In this document: positions 9,073 to 17,380 of the stretch, one piece after another
Numbering within the stretch: the first letter of the stretch is position 1
How the letters are laid out: each line of letters starts with the position of its first letter
NCBI GenBank assembly: GCA_033764435.1
Contig: JANRIX010000011.1
Span: forward strand, 1 to 64,000
DNA: 64,000 nucleotides
Origin: JAEUMY01 sp033764435
GTDB taxonomy: Bacteria; Pseudomonadota; Gammaproteobacteria; Burkholderiales; Usitatibacteraceae
Direction: 5' to 3'
Notes under the pieces: model-generated
What the model was told of the DNA's origin: nothing
Seen by the model: only the letters and a program-made list of their open reading frames with translations
Database searches by the model: none
Program-made: the position numbers and the translations under genes

Positions 9073-9327
9073 TTACGGCGTCGGTTCAGTGTCTTCGCGG
9101 CCTCGCTCATTGAAACGCTTACGCACCGGGTCCGCATCGGTCTCGGTCCCCCTTGGGGCCAGATGGTTAAGGAGCTCAAGAAGAGAAAGCAACACTTCGG
9201 GATCATCCGGCCTCGTGCGTATCAACCCATCCAGCCGCACCAAGAAGTCGGTCTCGATTTGACGGGTGTGCGGATCGTTAGAGAAAAGCGATTCCAGTGG
9301 ATCGTTCTCTGCTATCGGACTATTCAT
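9073..9327 (-). CDS. Small acidic protein, unknown
   Basis: 84 aa from the ATG at 9327, chosen because GGGAGGTGA lies six bases upstream; an in-frame start at 9387 would add 20 residues without a site. Acidic and helical (SLFSNDPHTRQIETDFLVRL, DPEVLLSLLELLNHLAP) with a charged tail. No family recognised; size and acidity would suit an antitoxin or adaptor, but no partner is seen. Confidence 0.4.
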   Translation of the reverse strand: MNSPIAENDPLESLFSNDPHTRQIETDFLVRLDGLIRTRPDDPEVLLSLLELLNHLAPRGTETDADPVRKRFNERGREDTEPTP

Positions 9328-9571
9328 GTGGCTCACCTCCCATTCAGCGCGCGGTACGTCAGCAGGACGACTATACGTCTCGACCATTCATCTTGAAAGT
9401 GTCACAGCGCGCGAGCGCGACGGCGCTACTGGGACAGTTCACCAAAGGCTCCTTGCGCTGAGATCGCTTGGGGCAAAGGCTCGCTGGATCGCCTCATGAG
9501 GGCACATCGAGCAGACGGACATGCTGATGTGCTGGGCATGCGTCTTTTCTGACTGAACTAAAGAGAATCCG

Positions 9572-9772
9572 TCGAATAAGCGAGAATTCCCACAGCCGAA
9601 TAGGCGAAAATCCGTACAGCACAATAGGCGAAACTTTGTACGCGCGTTGGAAGGGGATCTGTGCAATTGCTCGAAGTTTCCGATAGTTCCGATCCGCGCG
9701 AAGTTCAAGCAACGGACTTCAAGCGACTCCTCCAGGTCGAATTAGCGAAACTTCGTACGGCGAAACAGCGAT
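9572..9772 (+). repeat. Repeat array A: five AATA(A/G)GCGA units with fixed spacing
   Basis: Units of consensus CGAATA(A/G)GCGAAA occur with the AATA core at 9575, 9599, 9623, then 9740, and a degenerate one at 9763. Spacings are 24, 24, 117 and 23. Array B at 62.4 kb has the same orientation and spacings 24, 24, 117, 24. Between units only short T/C-rich pieces are alike. The periodicity (just over two helical turns) and the shared gap suggest binding sites for a protein array, as at ends of TnsB/Mu-type or other transposons. Confidence 0.75.
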
Positions 9773-10000
9773 GATTTCGGCACAGGGCAATTGTTCAACC
9801 GAGGCCAACTGGGTCACCTAAGCCAATGGCAGGAAATCTGAGCCAGCAATCTGCTGTTCGCCAAGCCCGTCGTGGGCACCGAGATGCGCCGGCTTCATGC
9901 AGTCGAGCCGGCCCGGTCAGGAATGGTGTTCGCTAGCGGACCCGACATTGCAGACTAGCTGAGCGTCCTGGCGACCGTTTATTGGCAATTAGCTGGGTTC

Positions 10001-10036
10001 AGATAAATTATCTTTAGTCAGACAATTTCTGCTAAT
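10001..10036. repeat. AT-rich palindromic element, copy 2
   Basis: AGATAAATTATCT (10001-10013) plus AATTTCTGCTAAT (10024-10036), identical in both blocks and in offset to 5233-5268. GCAATTAGC just upstream (9985-9993) and GCTAAT at the end form an additional outer inverted repeat here. Confidence 0.6.
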
Positions 10037-10113
10037 CGGGTCGTGAAGTCTATCCTCGGCTCGGGTAGGATGGAGGTGACCGCACTGGCGATTCGGTCGA
10101 CTTGCCGCCGCAT

Positions 10114-10311
10114 TCAGGCGGCGCCTTGGGGGCTCGAAGTCTCGTATGCGCGGATGTCTGACTCGATCTCTGCAAGCTGCTGGCGTGCCGCAAACTGCAT
10201 CGCGGCGACCGCACGGGGGTGCAAACCTGCGGGCGGGGCCGCCTCCAGCGCTCTGCGAAACTTCTCGCGATTCGCCAAGGCCACACGATATTGATATTCG
10301 TTCGTAATCAC
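10114..10311 (-). CDS. 65-aa antitoxin-like protein, paralogue 2
   Basis: 65 aa from a GTG start (ITNEYQYRVALANREKF). It has the same length and the same conserved positions as the 5442-5639 gene, including LHPRAVAAM and QLAEIESDIRAYE. No HTH domain follows. The palindromic element lies 78 bp past its stop, against 174 bp in copy 1. Conservation of length in two copies argues for a functional small protein rather than a random truncation. Confidence 0.55.
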   Translation of the reverse strand: MITNEYQYRVALANREKFRRALEAAPPAGLHPRAVAAMQFAARQQLAEIESDIRAYETSSPQGAA

Positions 10312-10326
10312 GGCGAGCGGTTGACT

Positions 10327-10646
10327 TCAATCAGGCACTGCGCCACGGAAAGTCATATTTTCAACCAGAACTGGGCGCGCGTGCGGTAGGCGGTGGCACG
10401 TCAGACACCTCAATCCGTGCAGGGCGACGGCGCTGGCGTTTATCCATCGTTCCGCCTGAAAGCGGATGGCGCGGGCAAGAAAATCGACGGCTGTTTGCTC
10501 AGCGTAATGATGTCTTGATCTCGAATGGACGCACCCTTCTTGCGCGCGACACCTTCTCGGCTCACGACCTTGATATCGGCTGTTCGCACTGCCAGGTCCA
10601 GCGACTCTTTGACGATGTCTCCGGCCAAATTGATCCGACAACTCAA
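10327..10646 (-). pseudogene. Possible frameshifted gene remnant
   Basis: Two overlapping minus-strand frames each look coding over half their length: one reads LAGDIVKESLDLAVRTADIK and continues to IITLSKQ near 10497, the other continues from there as TAVDFLARAIRFQAERWINA to a stop at 10327. Joining them needs a single frameshift near 10495. No family recognised. The interval also separates the 65-aa paralogue from the metallo-hydrolase gene. Confidence 0.25.
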
Positions 10647-10681
10647 GTAAGTTCGGCGCGCTCCTTTTTGCGAGCAACTGA

Positions 10682-11959
10682 CTACAACGCAATAGATATC
10701 TGCTCTGAGTCATGTACAACACATGATGTCACCAAGCTGGCCACTTCATCGCGCCACTGCACAACAGAGTGCTTATGGATCAACCATGGCTTGTGCTTGG
10801 ACTGCAGTTCCTCCATGTGGACCGCATCTATTTCTTCTGCGGTATAGGTAAGCCAGATATGGTAAGTCTTCAAATCAGTGCGAGATTTAATTATCCATTC
10901 GAGCGTCTCTCGATCCGGGTTGCCGTGCTTTCCATTGCCCGAGATGATGTAGTGATCGGCTGATACAGCCTGGAAAAACTCAAGGCTGGTGTTCCGATTG
11001 CTGCCATGGTGAGGGACCTTGAGGACATCAACGTGAATATGCCCGTCTGAATCCAGCAGCTCCTCTGACTTGAGCCCCTCAAGAATATGGTCCCCTCGCG
11101 CATCACCAGTTAGCAGAATTCTTGATCCATTGAATTCGGCCAAGCAGACGATGCTGGAAAGATTCGGCGCACTTTTGTCCAAATAGGCGGCCAAAATACC
11201 TGCTTCGACCAGGCCGTTCTTCTTGATGTACGCATCAAACTCCTTCTTCAAGGACTCCAGTTGTTCCACAGACGGTCCGACTATTTGAATCGACAGCCCC
11301 TTCAGATTGAACAGATTCTTGTTGAGTGCAGTGGAGATGAGTTCAGGATCGCCGTTGCTGTCGACAGCTGGATGGTTGATCGGACGGATTTGATCCTTCT
11401 GTCGTAGAAATCTATGCAAATCCCTCACCTCTCTTGACTGACCATGGCTTGCCAGAACCATTGAGAGGTCATGTACAAGCGCTTCCTCTTCTTCAGAATC
11501 AGTGAGATTGCGTTGTGCTGCTGCAGATCGCAACGCCGATTCAAGGTCGGGCGAAGGCTCGCCTTCGACGGAAGCCAAGGAAGCGATTCCAGCCGTAGCC
11601 GCCGTGTATCGCGAGCTGTCTGGATCACCAATGATGTCTTCAAAAGTGTTGTGCCAGAGGCGCTCGATGATTGCAGGTGCCTTATTTACTTGATGGTTCT
11701 CGACTGCCGCTTTCACCTTTCGGAGTAGATCTCTCACCCCAACAATGTGATCCGCGTCGCAATGACTGATCATCAGGAGTTCGAGCCGGGCAGGCTCAAT
11801 CGCCCCCCCAAGCTCTTTCAGTCGCTCACTCAGAGCCTCCAGATAGACGCCCGCTGGTCCGCCATCAATCAGTGCGGTTTTGGTTTGCCCATCCTCTCCC
11901 CAGTGGAGCAGCAAGCAATCGCCCTCTTTCGCCGGTAGTGCCTCAATGATGAACGGCAT
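10682..11959 (-). CDS. Metallo-beta-lactamase-fold hydrolase (ComEC/Rec2-like MBL type), partner of the subtilase
   Basis: 425 aa. The N terminus shows the MBL metal site: GDCLLLHWG, ALIDGGPA, then SHCDADHIVG (the HxDxDH-type motif near residue 64). Later elements are GSRILLTGDARGDHI and VPHHGSNRNTS, typical of the soluble ComEC-type MBL branch. This branch contains nucleases and other hydrolases and recurs in conflict systems next to proteases. It starts 24 bp after the S8 protease stop, same strand, so the two form an operon. Substrate unknown. Confidence 0.8.
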   Translation of the reverse strand: MPFIIEALPAKEGDCLLLHWGEDGQTKTALIDGGPAGVYLEALSERLKELGGAIEPARLELLMISHCDADHIVGVRDLLRKVKAAVENHQVNKAPAIIERLWHNTFEDIIGDPDSSRYTAATAGIASLASVEGEPSPDLESALRSAAAQRNLTDSEEEEALVHDLSMVLASHGQSREVRDLHRFLRQKDQIRPINHPAVDSNGDPELISTALNKNLFNLKGLSIQIVGPSVEQLESLKKEFDAYIKKNGLVEAGILAAYLDKSAPNLSSIVCLAEFNGSRILLTGDARGDHILEGLKSEELLDSDGHIHVDVLKVPHHGSNRNTSLEFFQAVSADHYIISGNGKHGNPDRETLEWIIKSRTDLKTYHIWLTYTAEEIDAVHMEELQSKHKPWLIHKHSVVQWRDEVASLVTSCVVHDSEQISIAL

Positions 11960-11983
11960 AGTTACCCTCCCAAGATTTACAGT

Positions 11984-14044
11984 TCAGATTGCCTGCAACG
12001 CTCGCAAGACATCCAGAAGCCCATGCCCTTGAAAATACCGCTCACGTCCAAGGTCTGTTGCGGTCGTGCACAGAATCGACTTGATGCGTGCTGCGTTGCC
12101 AATCAGCTCTGGATTTCTGGCCATGATCAGCGCGGCCGCTCCACTGACAAAAGGGGCCGCCATGCTGGTCCCATCCAACTCATCCTCGCTTGCCTTGCCG
12201 ATCGGTCCTCGAATGCGCTCGCCCGGCGCCACTAGGTCTGGCTTTGCTCGCCCGTCGCCGGTTGGACCTCTGCTCGAAAAATAGCTCACCCCATATGTGT
12301 GGGGTTTGAAACCATGCGTCGCGCCGACTGTGATCGCGGCCTGAGAATTCCCCGGGTCGGTGATGGAGCAAAATACAAAGTTTCCAAACCCGTACTCCAT
12401 CTGGTTCCAGCCTCGGTTACCGGCAGCTGCCACCACGACAACACCAGAGTTGGAAAGCTTGTCGCAGGCAACACACACTGGCGTTGCGCCGCACCCATAG
12501 TTGCGGACGTCATGCGGAATTGAGAGACTCAAGTTGACACCGTGAATCACGGGACCGTTGGCTCCAGCAGATTGGTTCAAGTATTGAGCGAACTCGATCG
12601 CGGCCAGCACGGCATCTTCTGTGGTTGCAAGGCTTCCGGGGTTGATAACTCGGAAGTCATACAAGGAGATGTCGGGACAGATGCCCTGGAGTCGAACTCT
12701 TCTTTCTCCGGAAGCATCATCAGCTTCAATCCAGTTCGCACCCAGAATGCCGGCGACATGGGTACCGTGCGAGGAAGGCAGCGGCTTTAGCGAACCTTCT
12801 CGAACTCGAATAAGCGGCTCAATAAGTCCCCAATCAGGCTGGACTCGTCGACGCAACTGCTTGGCAATCAGGATGAGATTCTGTTCAGCCAATCTGAACC
12901 ATTCCGCCGTCGGATCGAACTGGAGATCTTCCTGCAGTTCAATTGCGATGCTCCGAGCGGACGCTTCCTGTATTTGAGTGTCGCGAGAGTCGTCAATTTG
13001 ATCCATCAGGTCATAGCTCTTGACCCGGTTGATCAAAGTGAAGTCGTAACCTGCTTTTATTCGACTCTCGGGTTTGCCGTATTGCGAGAGGACGATACGG
13101 CCGTCCTGATCGATTTTTCTGAAGGCCGGATGCTCGGCCTCAATGCCGGAATCAATGATCGCCCAAGCCAGACGTTCACATGTGACCCCAAACACGCGAA
13201 TGGCGGCATCCGCTTTGACTGCTCGATTGCCCTCAAGATCAGCGAGGCTGCCGGACCGATTCAGGAACACTCTTTGTACAAGTTCCGGTGGTATGTGGTC
13301 GAACTGGAACTCAGGCGGTCCGTTGCGCTTCCCGATTCCTGCAAGGGACCGCGGCCAATCAATCCGGCGCCCAAGTTCTTCCGTCGCGGCACCTGCGATT
13401 TGCTCCGAGAACTCTTCGATCCAATCCTGCATGATTGAAGTGTAGGCAGGACTGCGTTCGTTCTCACGAAGCAGCGCTTCGAATACCGGTTGCCGAAGGT
13501 AGAAGAGTCCGATGAGTGCCGCGATGGGGGCTGACGCCGCGACTCTGCTGCGAAATAGCTCGCTCGTGTTGCGAACCTCGACGTCTGATGCGGTGATCGA
13601 CATCCCCTTCTTGAGCCTGGCCATGATCGCCCGATGAAGCGTGCTCTCAAACGTTTCCTCAGACTGCATCGCTTTCTCTTTGAGAAACGTGAGTCCTCGT
13701 TGGTGCCACCAAGAAGTCGTTGGCAAAACGACACGAGTCAGCTCCTCAAGCGAGACGGTTGCCAGAACAAAGTTCTCATACGGAACTACGGTCGTGGGAC
13801 CTGAATTGCTGGCATGGCCCCAGCTTCTGTAGTGCTTGATCGCCTCATGCAGGGCAAAGCCGAGTTCACCGGTCGTGACACCCCTCGCCGGCTCGATGAT
13901 GACTCTGTGACTACCTTCCGAGTTGGCAGCAAAAGCCTGCCAGACATCGCTGACGACACCGCCGTCCTGTGTGAATCGCTCCAGTGCATCGGGTCGTGTT
14001 TTCCCGAGCAAAAAGTAATCTACCAGTGGCGCAGGAATCAACAT
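11984..14044 (-). CDS. Subtilisin-family (S8) serine protease with large N-terminal extension
   Basis: 686 aa with no signal peptide, so probably cytoplasmic. The S8 triad is visible: Asp in WAIIDSGIEAEHP (about residue 315), His in SSHGTHVAGILGA, and Ser in DGTSMAAPFVSGAAAL (near residue 627). VVVVAAAGNRG carries the oxyanion Asn. The first 300 residues are a separate helical region without a recognised domain (for example AAIRVFGVTCERLAWAI joins it to the catalytic part). A cytoplasmic S8 protease coupled to an MBL hydrolase inside a transposon/defence island suggests a conflict or abortive-infection module in which the extension senses a trigger; that role is inference. Confidence 0.85.
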   Translation of the reverse strand: MLIPAPLVDYFLLGKTRPDALERFTQDGGVVSDVWQAFAANSEGSHRVIIEPARGVTTGELGFALHEAIKHYRSWGHASNSGPTTVVPYENFVLATVSLEELTRVVLPTTSWWHQRGLTFLKEKAMQSEETFESTLHRAIMARLKKGMSITASDVEVRNTSELFRSRVAASAPIAALIGLFYLRQPVFEALLRENERSPAYTSIMQDWIEEFSEQIAGAATEELGRRIDWPRSLAGIGKRNGPPEFQFDHIPPELVQRVFLNRSGSLADLEGNRAVKADAAIRVFGVTCERLAWAIIDSGIEAEHPAFRKIDQDGRIVLSQYGKPESRIKAGYDFTLINRVKSYDLMDQIDDSRDTQIQEASARSIAIELQEDLQFDPTAEWFRLAEQNLILIAKQLRRRVQPDWGLIEPLIRVREGSLKPLPSSHGTHVAGILGANWIEADDASGERRVRLQGICPDISLYDFRVINPGSLATTEDAVLAAIEFAQYLNQSAGANGPVIHGVNLSLSIPHDVRNYGCGATPVCVACDKLSNSGVVVVAAAGNRGWNQMEYGFGNFVFCSITDPGNSQAAITVGATHGFKPHTYGVSYFSSRGPTGDGRAKPDLVAPGERIRGPIGKASEDELDGTSMAAPFVSGAAALIMARNPELIGNAARIKSILCTTATDLGRERYFQGHGLLDVLRALQAI

Positions 14045-14168
14045 GGCTCTGATCTCCTCTTTGCGAAGCGGTGTTGCGTTAGTCGAATGCCGCCCTGGTG
14101 TTCGTCAAGCATCGTGAACGGCGACAGCCTATATCTCTGCAGCACGTACGTTGAGAATTGGAGATTGC

Positions 14169-15602
14169 TCAATTCCGACAGCTTGATACCAGGGCGTCCG
14201 CAAGGTCCGGCTGGTCGATAAAAGGGTTGCGCGTGCCTTGAATTCTTTCGATGAGATGATTTCGCGTCTTTTCAGCATCCGAAACTGGAAAGGACTTGTG
14301 CCACGACAAGAACAGCTGCCACTCCTCGGCTGAGATCCTCGTATCTGGGTAAGCCAGCGCCATGTGCAAACCAGCGCGCGCCAATGGTCCACGGGCCATC
14401 TGAGTCGGCTCAACCACTGTGGTCTGTCCGCCGTCGCGCTTGCGAATGGTCTGGACCTCAAAGTCGCAGATCGCCAATTCTGCTTTCGGACTGGCTGCGA
14501 ATGCTGGCGTTTCGCCAGGAATGCTGTCGACAAACACGTGATTGCCGCGAGCGCTGTTGATCTCCATGATCGAAGGCCAGAGATTGTGAAGGTCCCCCTT
14601 GCCACTTGCTGCGCGTATGCGGCTTTGCGGAACGGCATGTTCGATGTTCACGAGCAGCCCCTTCGGGGTCCTTCGCTGGTCGGAACGAAAGGGTACATTG
14701 CAGTAAATCGTGTTGCCGCCGCTGGCATACAGCGAGTTCCAGAAAGCTGATTTCACTGCACTCGAGTAACCCACAAACTTTCTTTGCGGCCGCGGGCAAT
14801 CCGCGTCAACAGAGGTTTCGGGCTCTTTGATCCGTCGATCCAGTGTAGTGACAACTGTTTGCCCATCCGACTGAGTAGTTCTAACAGGCCGAATGCGGAT
14901 TGCCTGACTATTGGGCGTCCCGGCCCCCGCGCATGAAATCGGCTCGAAGGACAAATCTAGGCAAATCCAAATCTCCTTCAAGTAATTCCCGCTGGAGACG
15001 AAAACAGCAATTTGATCCGCCGCTAAGTTTCCGCTGGACTCCGCCGCAACCGCATTCTTTAGTTGTCCGACCGACACTGATCTGCCAGGAGCGGCCCATT
15101 GATCCACGCGCGTCCTCGGCCAGCGCGCGTACAGCGCTTCAATTCGCTGAAAATAGTCCGCTGCAGAATCGAAGGCGCAGGTGCCGTGGGCTTGCCATTC
15201 GTTTTGCATCAGGTCAGCACCGGGCACCGTACAAATGTGCTTTTTGATCAGATCAACGGAGAGTGCTTCGGATGTCTTGCAGTGTCGGGGATGTTGCCGT
15301 GCGTTAGCTGCCGCCCTGCTCTGCGGCCAAAGTCCGTGCACGACAAAGCCAAAGGCATTGGACTCGCATTGAAACGCGTGTCTCGCCGCATTGCCTGCGA
15401 TGCGCTGACGTTCGCAGTGCTCTGGAGACCAGGAGAGCACATAGGCGTAATAGTCCGTTTCGACATTCGCGTTCCGGTAGTCGACTGAGCGCATAGCTGG
15501 TGACGTGATGCGATCAGGCATCACACACGCCGGCCCGGACTGCGCCATTGCGCTAACAGTGAAGAAAAGCGTGACCAGGATCCCAGGAAATAACTTCATC
15601 AT
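14169..15602 (-). CDS. Secreted RNase T2 - endonuclease I (EndA-like) fusion
   Basis: About 477 aa from the ATG at 15602 (MMKLFPGILVTLFFTVSAMA signal peptide); an in-frame ATG further upstream lacks a site. The first half is an RNase T2 domain with both active-site signatures: FVVHGLWPQ and NEWQAHGTC, preceded by LSWSPEHC. The second half is an endonuclease I (His-Me finger) domain: NIEHAVPQS, GDLHNLWPS and NSARGNHVF match the catalytic His, metal Asn and following Arg block of EndA/Vvn nucleases. One secreted polypeptide would thus cut both RNA and DNA, for nutrient scavenging or as a secreted weapon. No immunity gene or secretion tag beyond the signal peptide is seen next to it. Confidence 0.85.
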   Translation of the reverse strand: MMKLFPGILVTLFFTVSAMAQSGPACVMPDRITSPAMRSVDYRNANVETDYYAYVLSWSPEHCERQRIAGNAARHAFQCESNAFGFVVHGLWPQSRAAANARQHPRHCKTSEALSVDLIKKHICTVPGADLMQNEWQAHGTCAFDSAADYFQRIEALYARWPRTRVDQWAAPGRSVSVGQLKNAVAAESSGNLAADQIAVFVSSGNYLKEIWICLDLSFEPISCAGAGTPNSQAIRIRPVRTTQSDGQTVVTTLDRRIKEPETSVDADCPRPQRKFVGYSSAVKSAFWNSLYASGGNTIYCNVPFRSDQRRTPKGLLVNIEHAVPQSRIRAASGKGDLHNLWPSIMEINSARGNHVFVDSIPGETPAFAASPKAELAICDFEVQTIRKRDGGQTTVVEPTQMARGPLARAGLHMALAYPDTRISAEEWQLFLSWHKSFPVSDAEKTRNHLIERIQGTRNPFIDQPDLADALVSSCRN

Positions 15603-16099
15603 GAGTCTGCATCCATGAGCGACATTCATGTGCTGCATTCGGAAGTATTGTCGGCCTTACTGAGCCAATCAGACTTCCGAAGCTTGCGAGCTTTCTAACA
15701 GGTTTGAATGGCAATGTCCCCACTAACCTTGATAGGAATTGGCCTTTTTTTGCGACTTTCTTTGGCCATCTCGATTCGTGGCAAGCCAGAGTGACCACTT
15801 GGAGCCGTGGAAACCGTCATCAATCTGTAACATTGGGCGGTACCTGACTTTGCCGCCGGAACCACTCAACCAAAGGAATCCCGAGTGGGCGCGTCCGCAG
15901 ATGGCGGCGTAGCCAGTCATACGCCCTTTATTCAAGGTGCTTCAGACCATTCCCAACAAACGGATTGATCCTCGTTTCCCCTCAGAAAAATCTAGGTTTG
16001 CAACGACTGCCGCTGCGCCTAGTCTTCGCGAAAAGTAAAATGCAATTCGCCTAAAACAACGCTTTACGTGCTCGTTACGCAGTCAATTGGAGGTCAATC
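15603..16099. other. Gene-free interval between divergent nuclease-fusion and patatin genes
   Basis: No convincing frame on either strand. It must hold the promoters of both neighbours. TTCGCCTA at 16046-16053 and TGCGCCTA at 16014-16021 are the complement of part of the array A/B unit, but the 32-bp spacing differs and I do not regard them as members. The patatin RBS (GGAGGT) lies at its right end. Confidence 0.3.
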
Positions 16100-17203
16100 T
16101 TGGCACTTGCCGATGGCAGAACTATTGGTATTGCGCTGTCTGGCGGGGGATTCAGAGCAACGCTGTTCGGACTCGGCAGTCTCTGGTATCTGAGTGATAT
16201 TGGTTTGCTAGGAAAGCTGGATCGGGTCTGCAGCGTCTCGGGAGGGTCAATCTTGTCCGGTGTCCTCGCACACCGTTGGAAATCGCTCGAATTCGAGGAA
16301 GGAAAGGCAGTCAACTTTAAGCCGGAAATCGCGGACCGAGTTCTCAAGTTCTGTTCACAGACCATCGACTGGCAAGCTGGCGTGCGTGGATTGATCAATC
16401 CATTCAAATCCGCTGGCGACTATCTTGCGCAACGCTATCAGGATGACTTGTTTGGGGCTACGCGCCTCATAGCGTTGCAACCTCGCTCCCAAGGTGGTGC
16501 CCCGGCATTTGTCATTTATGCCACCAATCTGCAAACAGGGCGTAGCTTCAGGTTCACGCAAGACTACGTTGCCGACTACTATCTCGGAATCAACAGGGCT
16601 CTGAATCCGACGCTTGCCCAGGCTGTGGCCGCTTCAAGTGCGTTCCCACCGATTTACTCGCCAATCAAGCTCAAAGGAAATCCGAGTGATTGGACTGAGC
16701 CTGATTGGAAAGGGTCGGATTCGGACTTGAAGAAACTGCAGTCGGATCTTGAACTCGGGGATGGCGGAATCTATGACAATCTTGGATTAGAGTCCCTGAA
16801 TCAGGACGTCATGCTGGTCAGCGACGCCGGGGCACCGTTTCTGACTGAGTCTCACATTCGCTCAAACTACTACTCGCAGCTCTCCAGAGTGCGAGACATA
16901 CTGATTGATCAGACTCGGGCATTGCGCAAGCGGGCACTGATAGAGTCATTCGAACAGAAACGCAAGAGTGGCACCTACTGGGGCATTACTACACTTATTG
17001 ACAGCTATCCCGCTCTTCACAAGCTGATGGCTGACTCTGAGAGTACTCAGGCCTTATCGAGGATCGAGACCCGTCTCTGCGCTTTTCCCCAGCAAACTCA
17101 AGCAAGGCTGATCAATTGGGGCTACGCGCTGGCAGACGCTGCGGTTCGCTCGTATGTCCTGCCTGAGCAAGGTCTGCTGGAGAGACTGCCTATGCCGAGC
17201 TAG
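16100..17203 (+). CDS. Patatin-like phospholipase
   Basis: 367 aa from a TTG start with GGAGGT eight bases upstream. The patatin core is complete: oxyanion loop SGGGFRATLFGLG at the N terminus, nucleophile elbow SVSGGS (GxSxG type), and the Asp dyad partner in ELGDGGIYDN. No TM or signal sequence, so cytoplasmic. Patatins serve as membrane-degrading effectors in several antiphage systems, but here no sensor or CD-NTase gene is directly linked. It converges on tniQ (178 bp apart) and may be cargo of the Tn7-like element. Confidence 0.85.
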   Translation: MALADGRTIGIALSGGGFRATLFGLGSLWYLSDIGLLGKLDRVCSVSGGSILSGVLAHRWKSLEFEEGKAVNFKPEIADRVLKFCSQTIDWQAGVRGLINPFKSAGDYLAQRYQDDLFGATRLIALQPRSQGGAPAFVIYATNLQTGRSFRFTQDYVADYYLGINRALNPTLAQAVAASSAFPPIYSPIKLKGNPSDWTEPDWKGSDSDLKKLQSDLELGDGGIYDNLGLESLNQDVMLVSDAGAPFLTESHIRSNYYSQLSRVRDILIDQTRALRKRALIESFEQKRKSGTYWGITTLIDSYPALHKLMADSESTQALSRIETRLCAFPQQTQARLINWGYALADAAVRSYVLPEQGLLERLPMPS

Positions 17204-17380
17204 CATCACGTCTGCCCGCTTTTTGGGGGTACTGATTGCCAGAGCTCGCATTTTGAAACGGAAAGACTGCGCCGCCAAACTCCACTATGGTCTGTAACCA
17301 TTGAGCATGCTTTGCTTCACATGAAAGCCGAAAGCTAGCGCGACGCGCAATCAGCAATTCTTGAGGTCGGCACAGGTCAA

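Noticed and set aside
16014..16053. TGCGCCTA / TTCGCCTA as further members of the AATA(A/G)GCGA array
   Set aside because: Spacing of 32 bp and only partial matches; likely chance.
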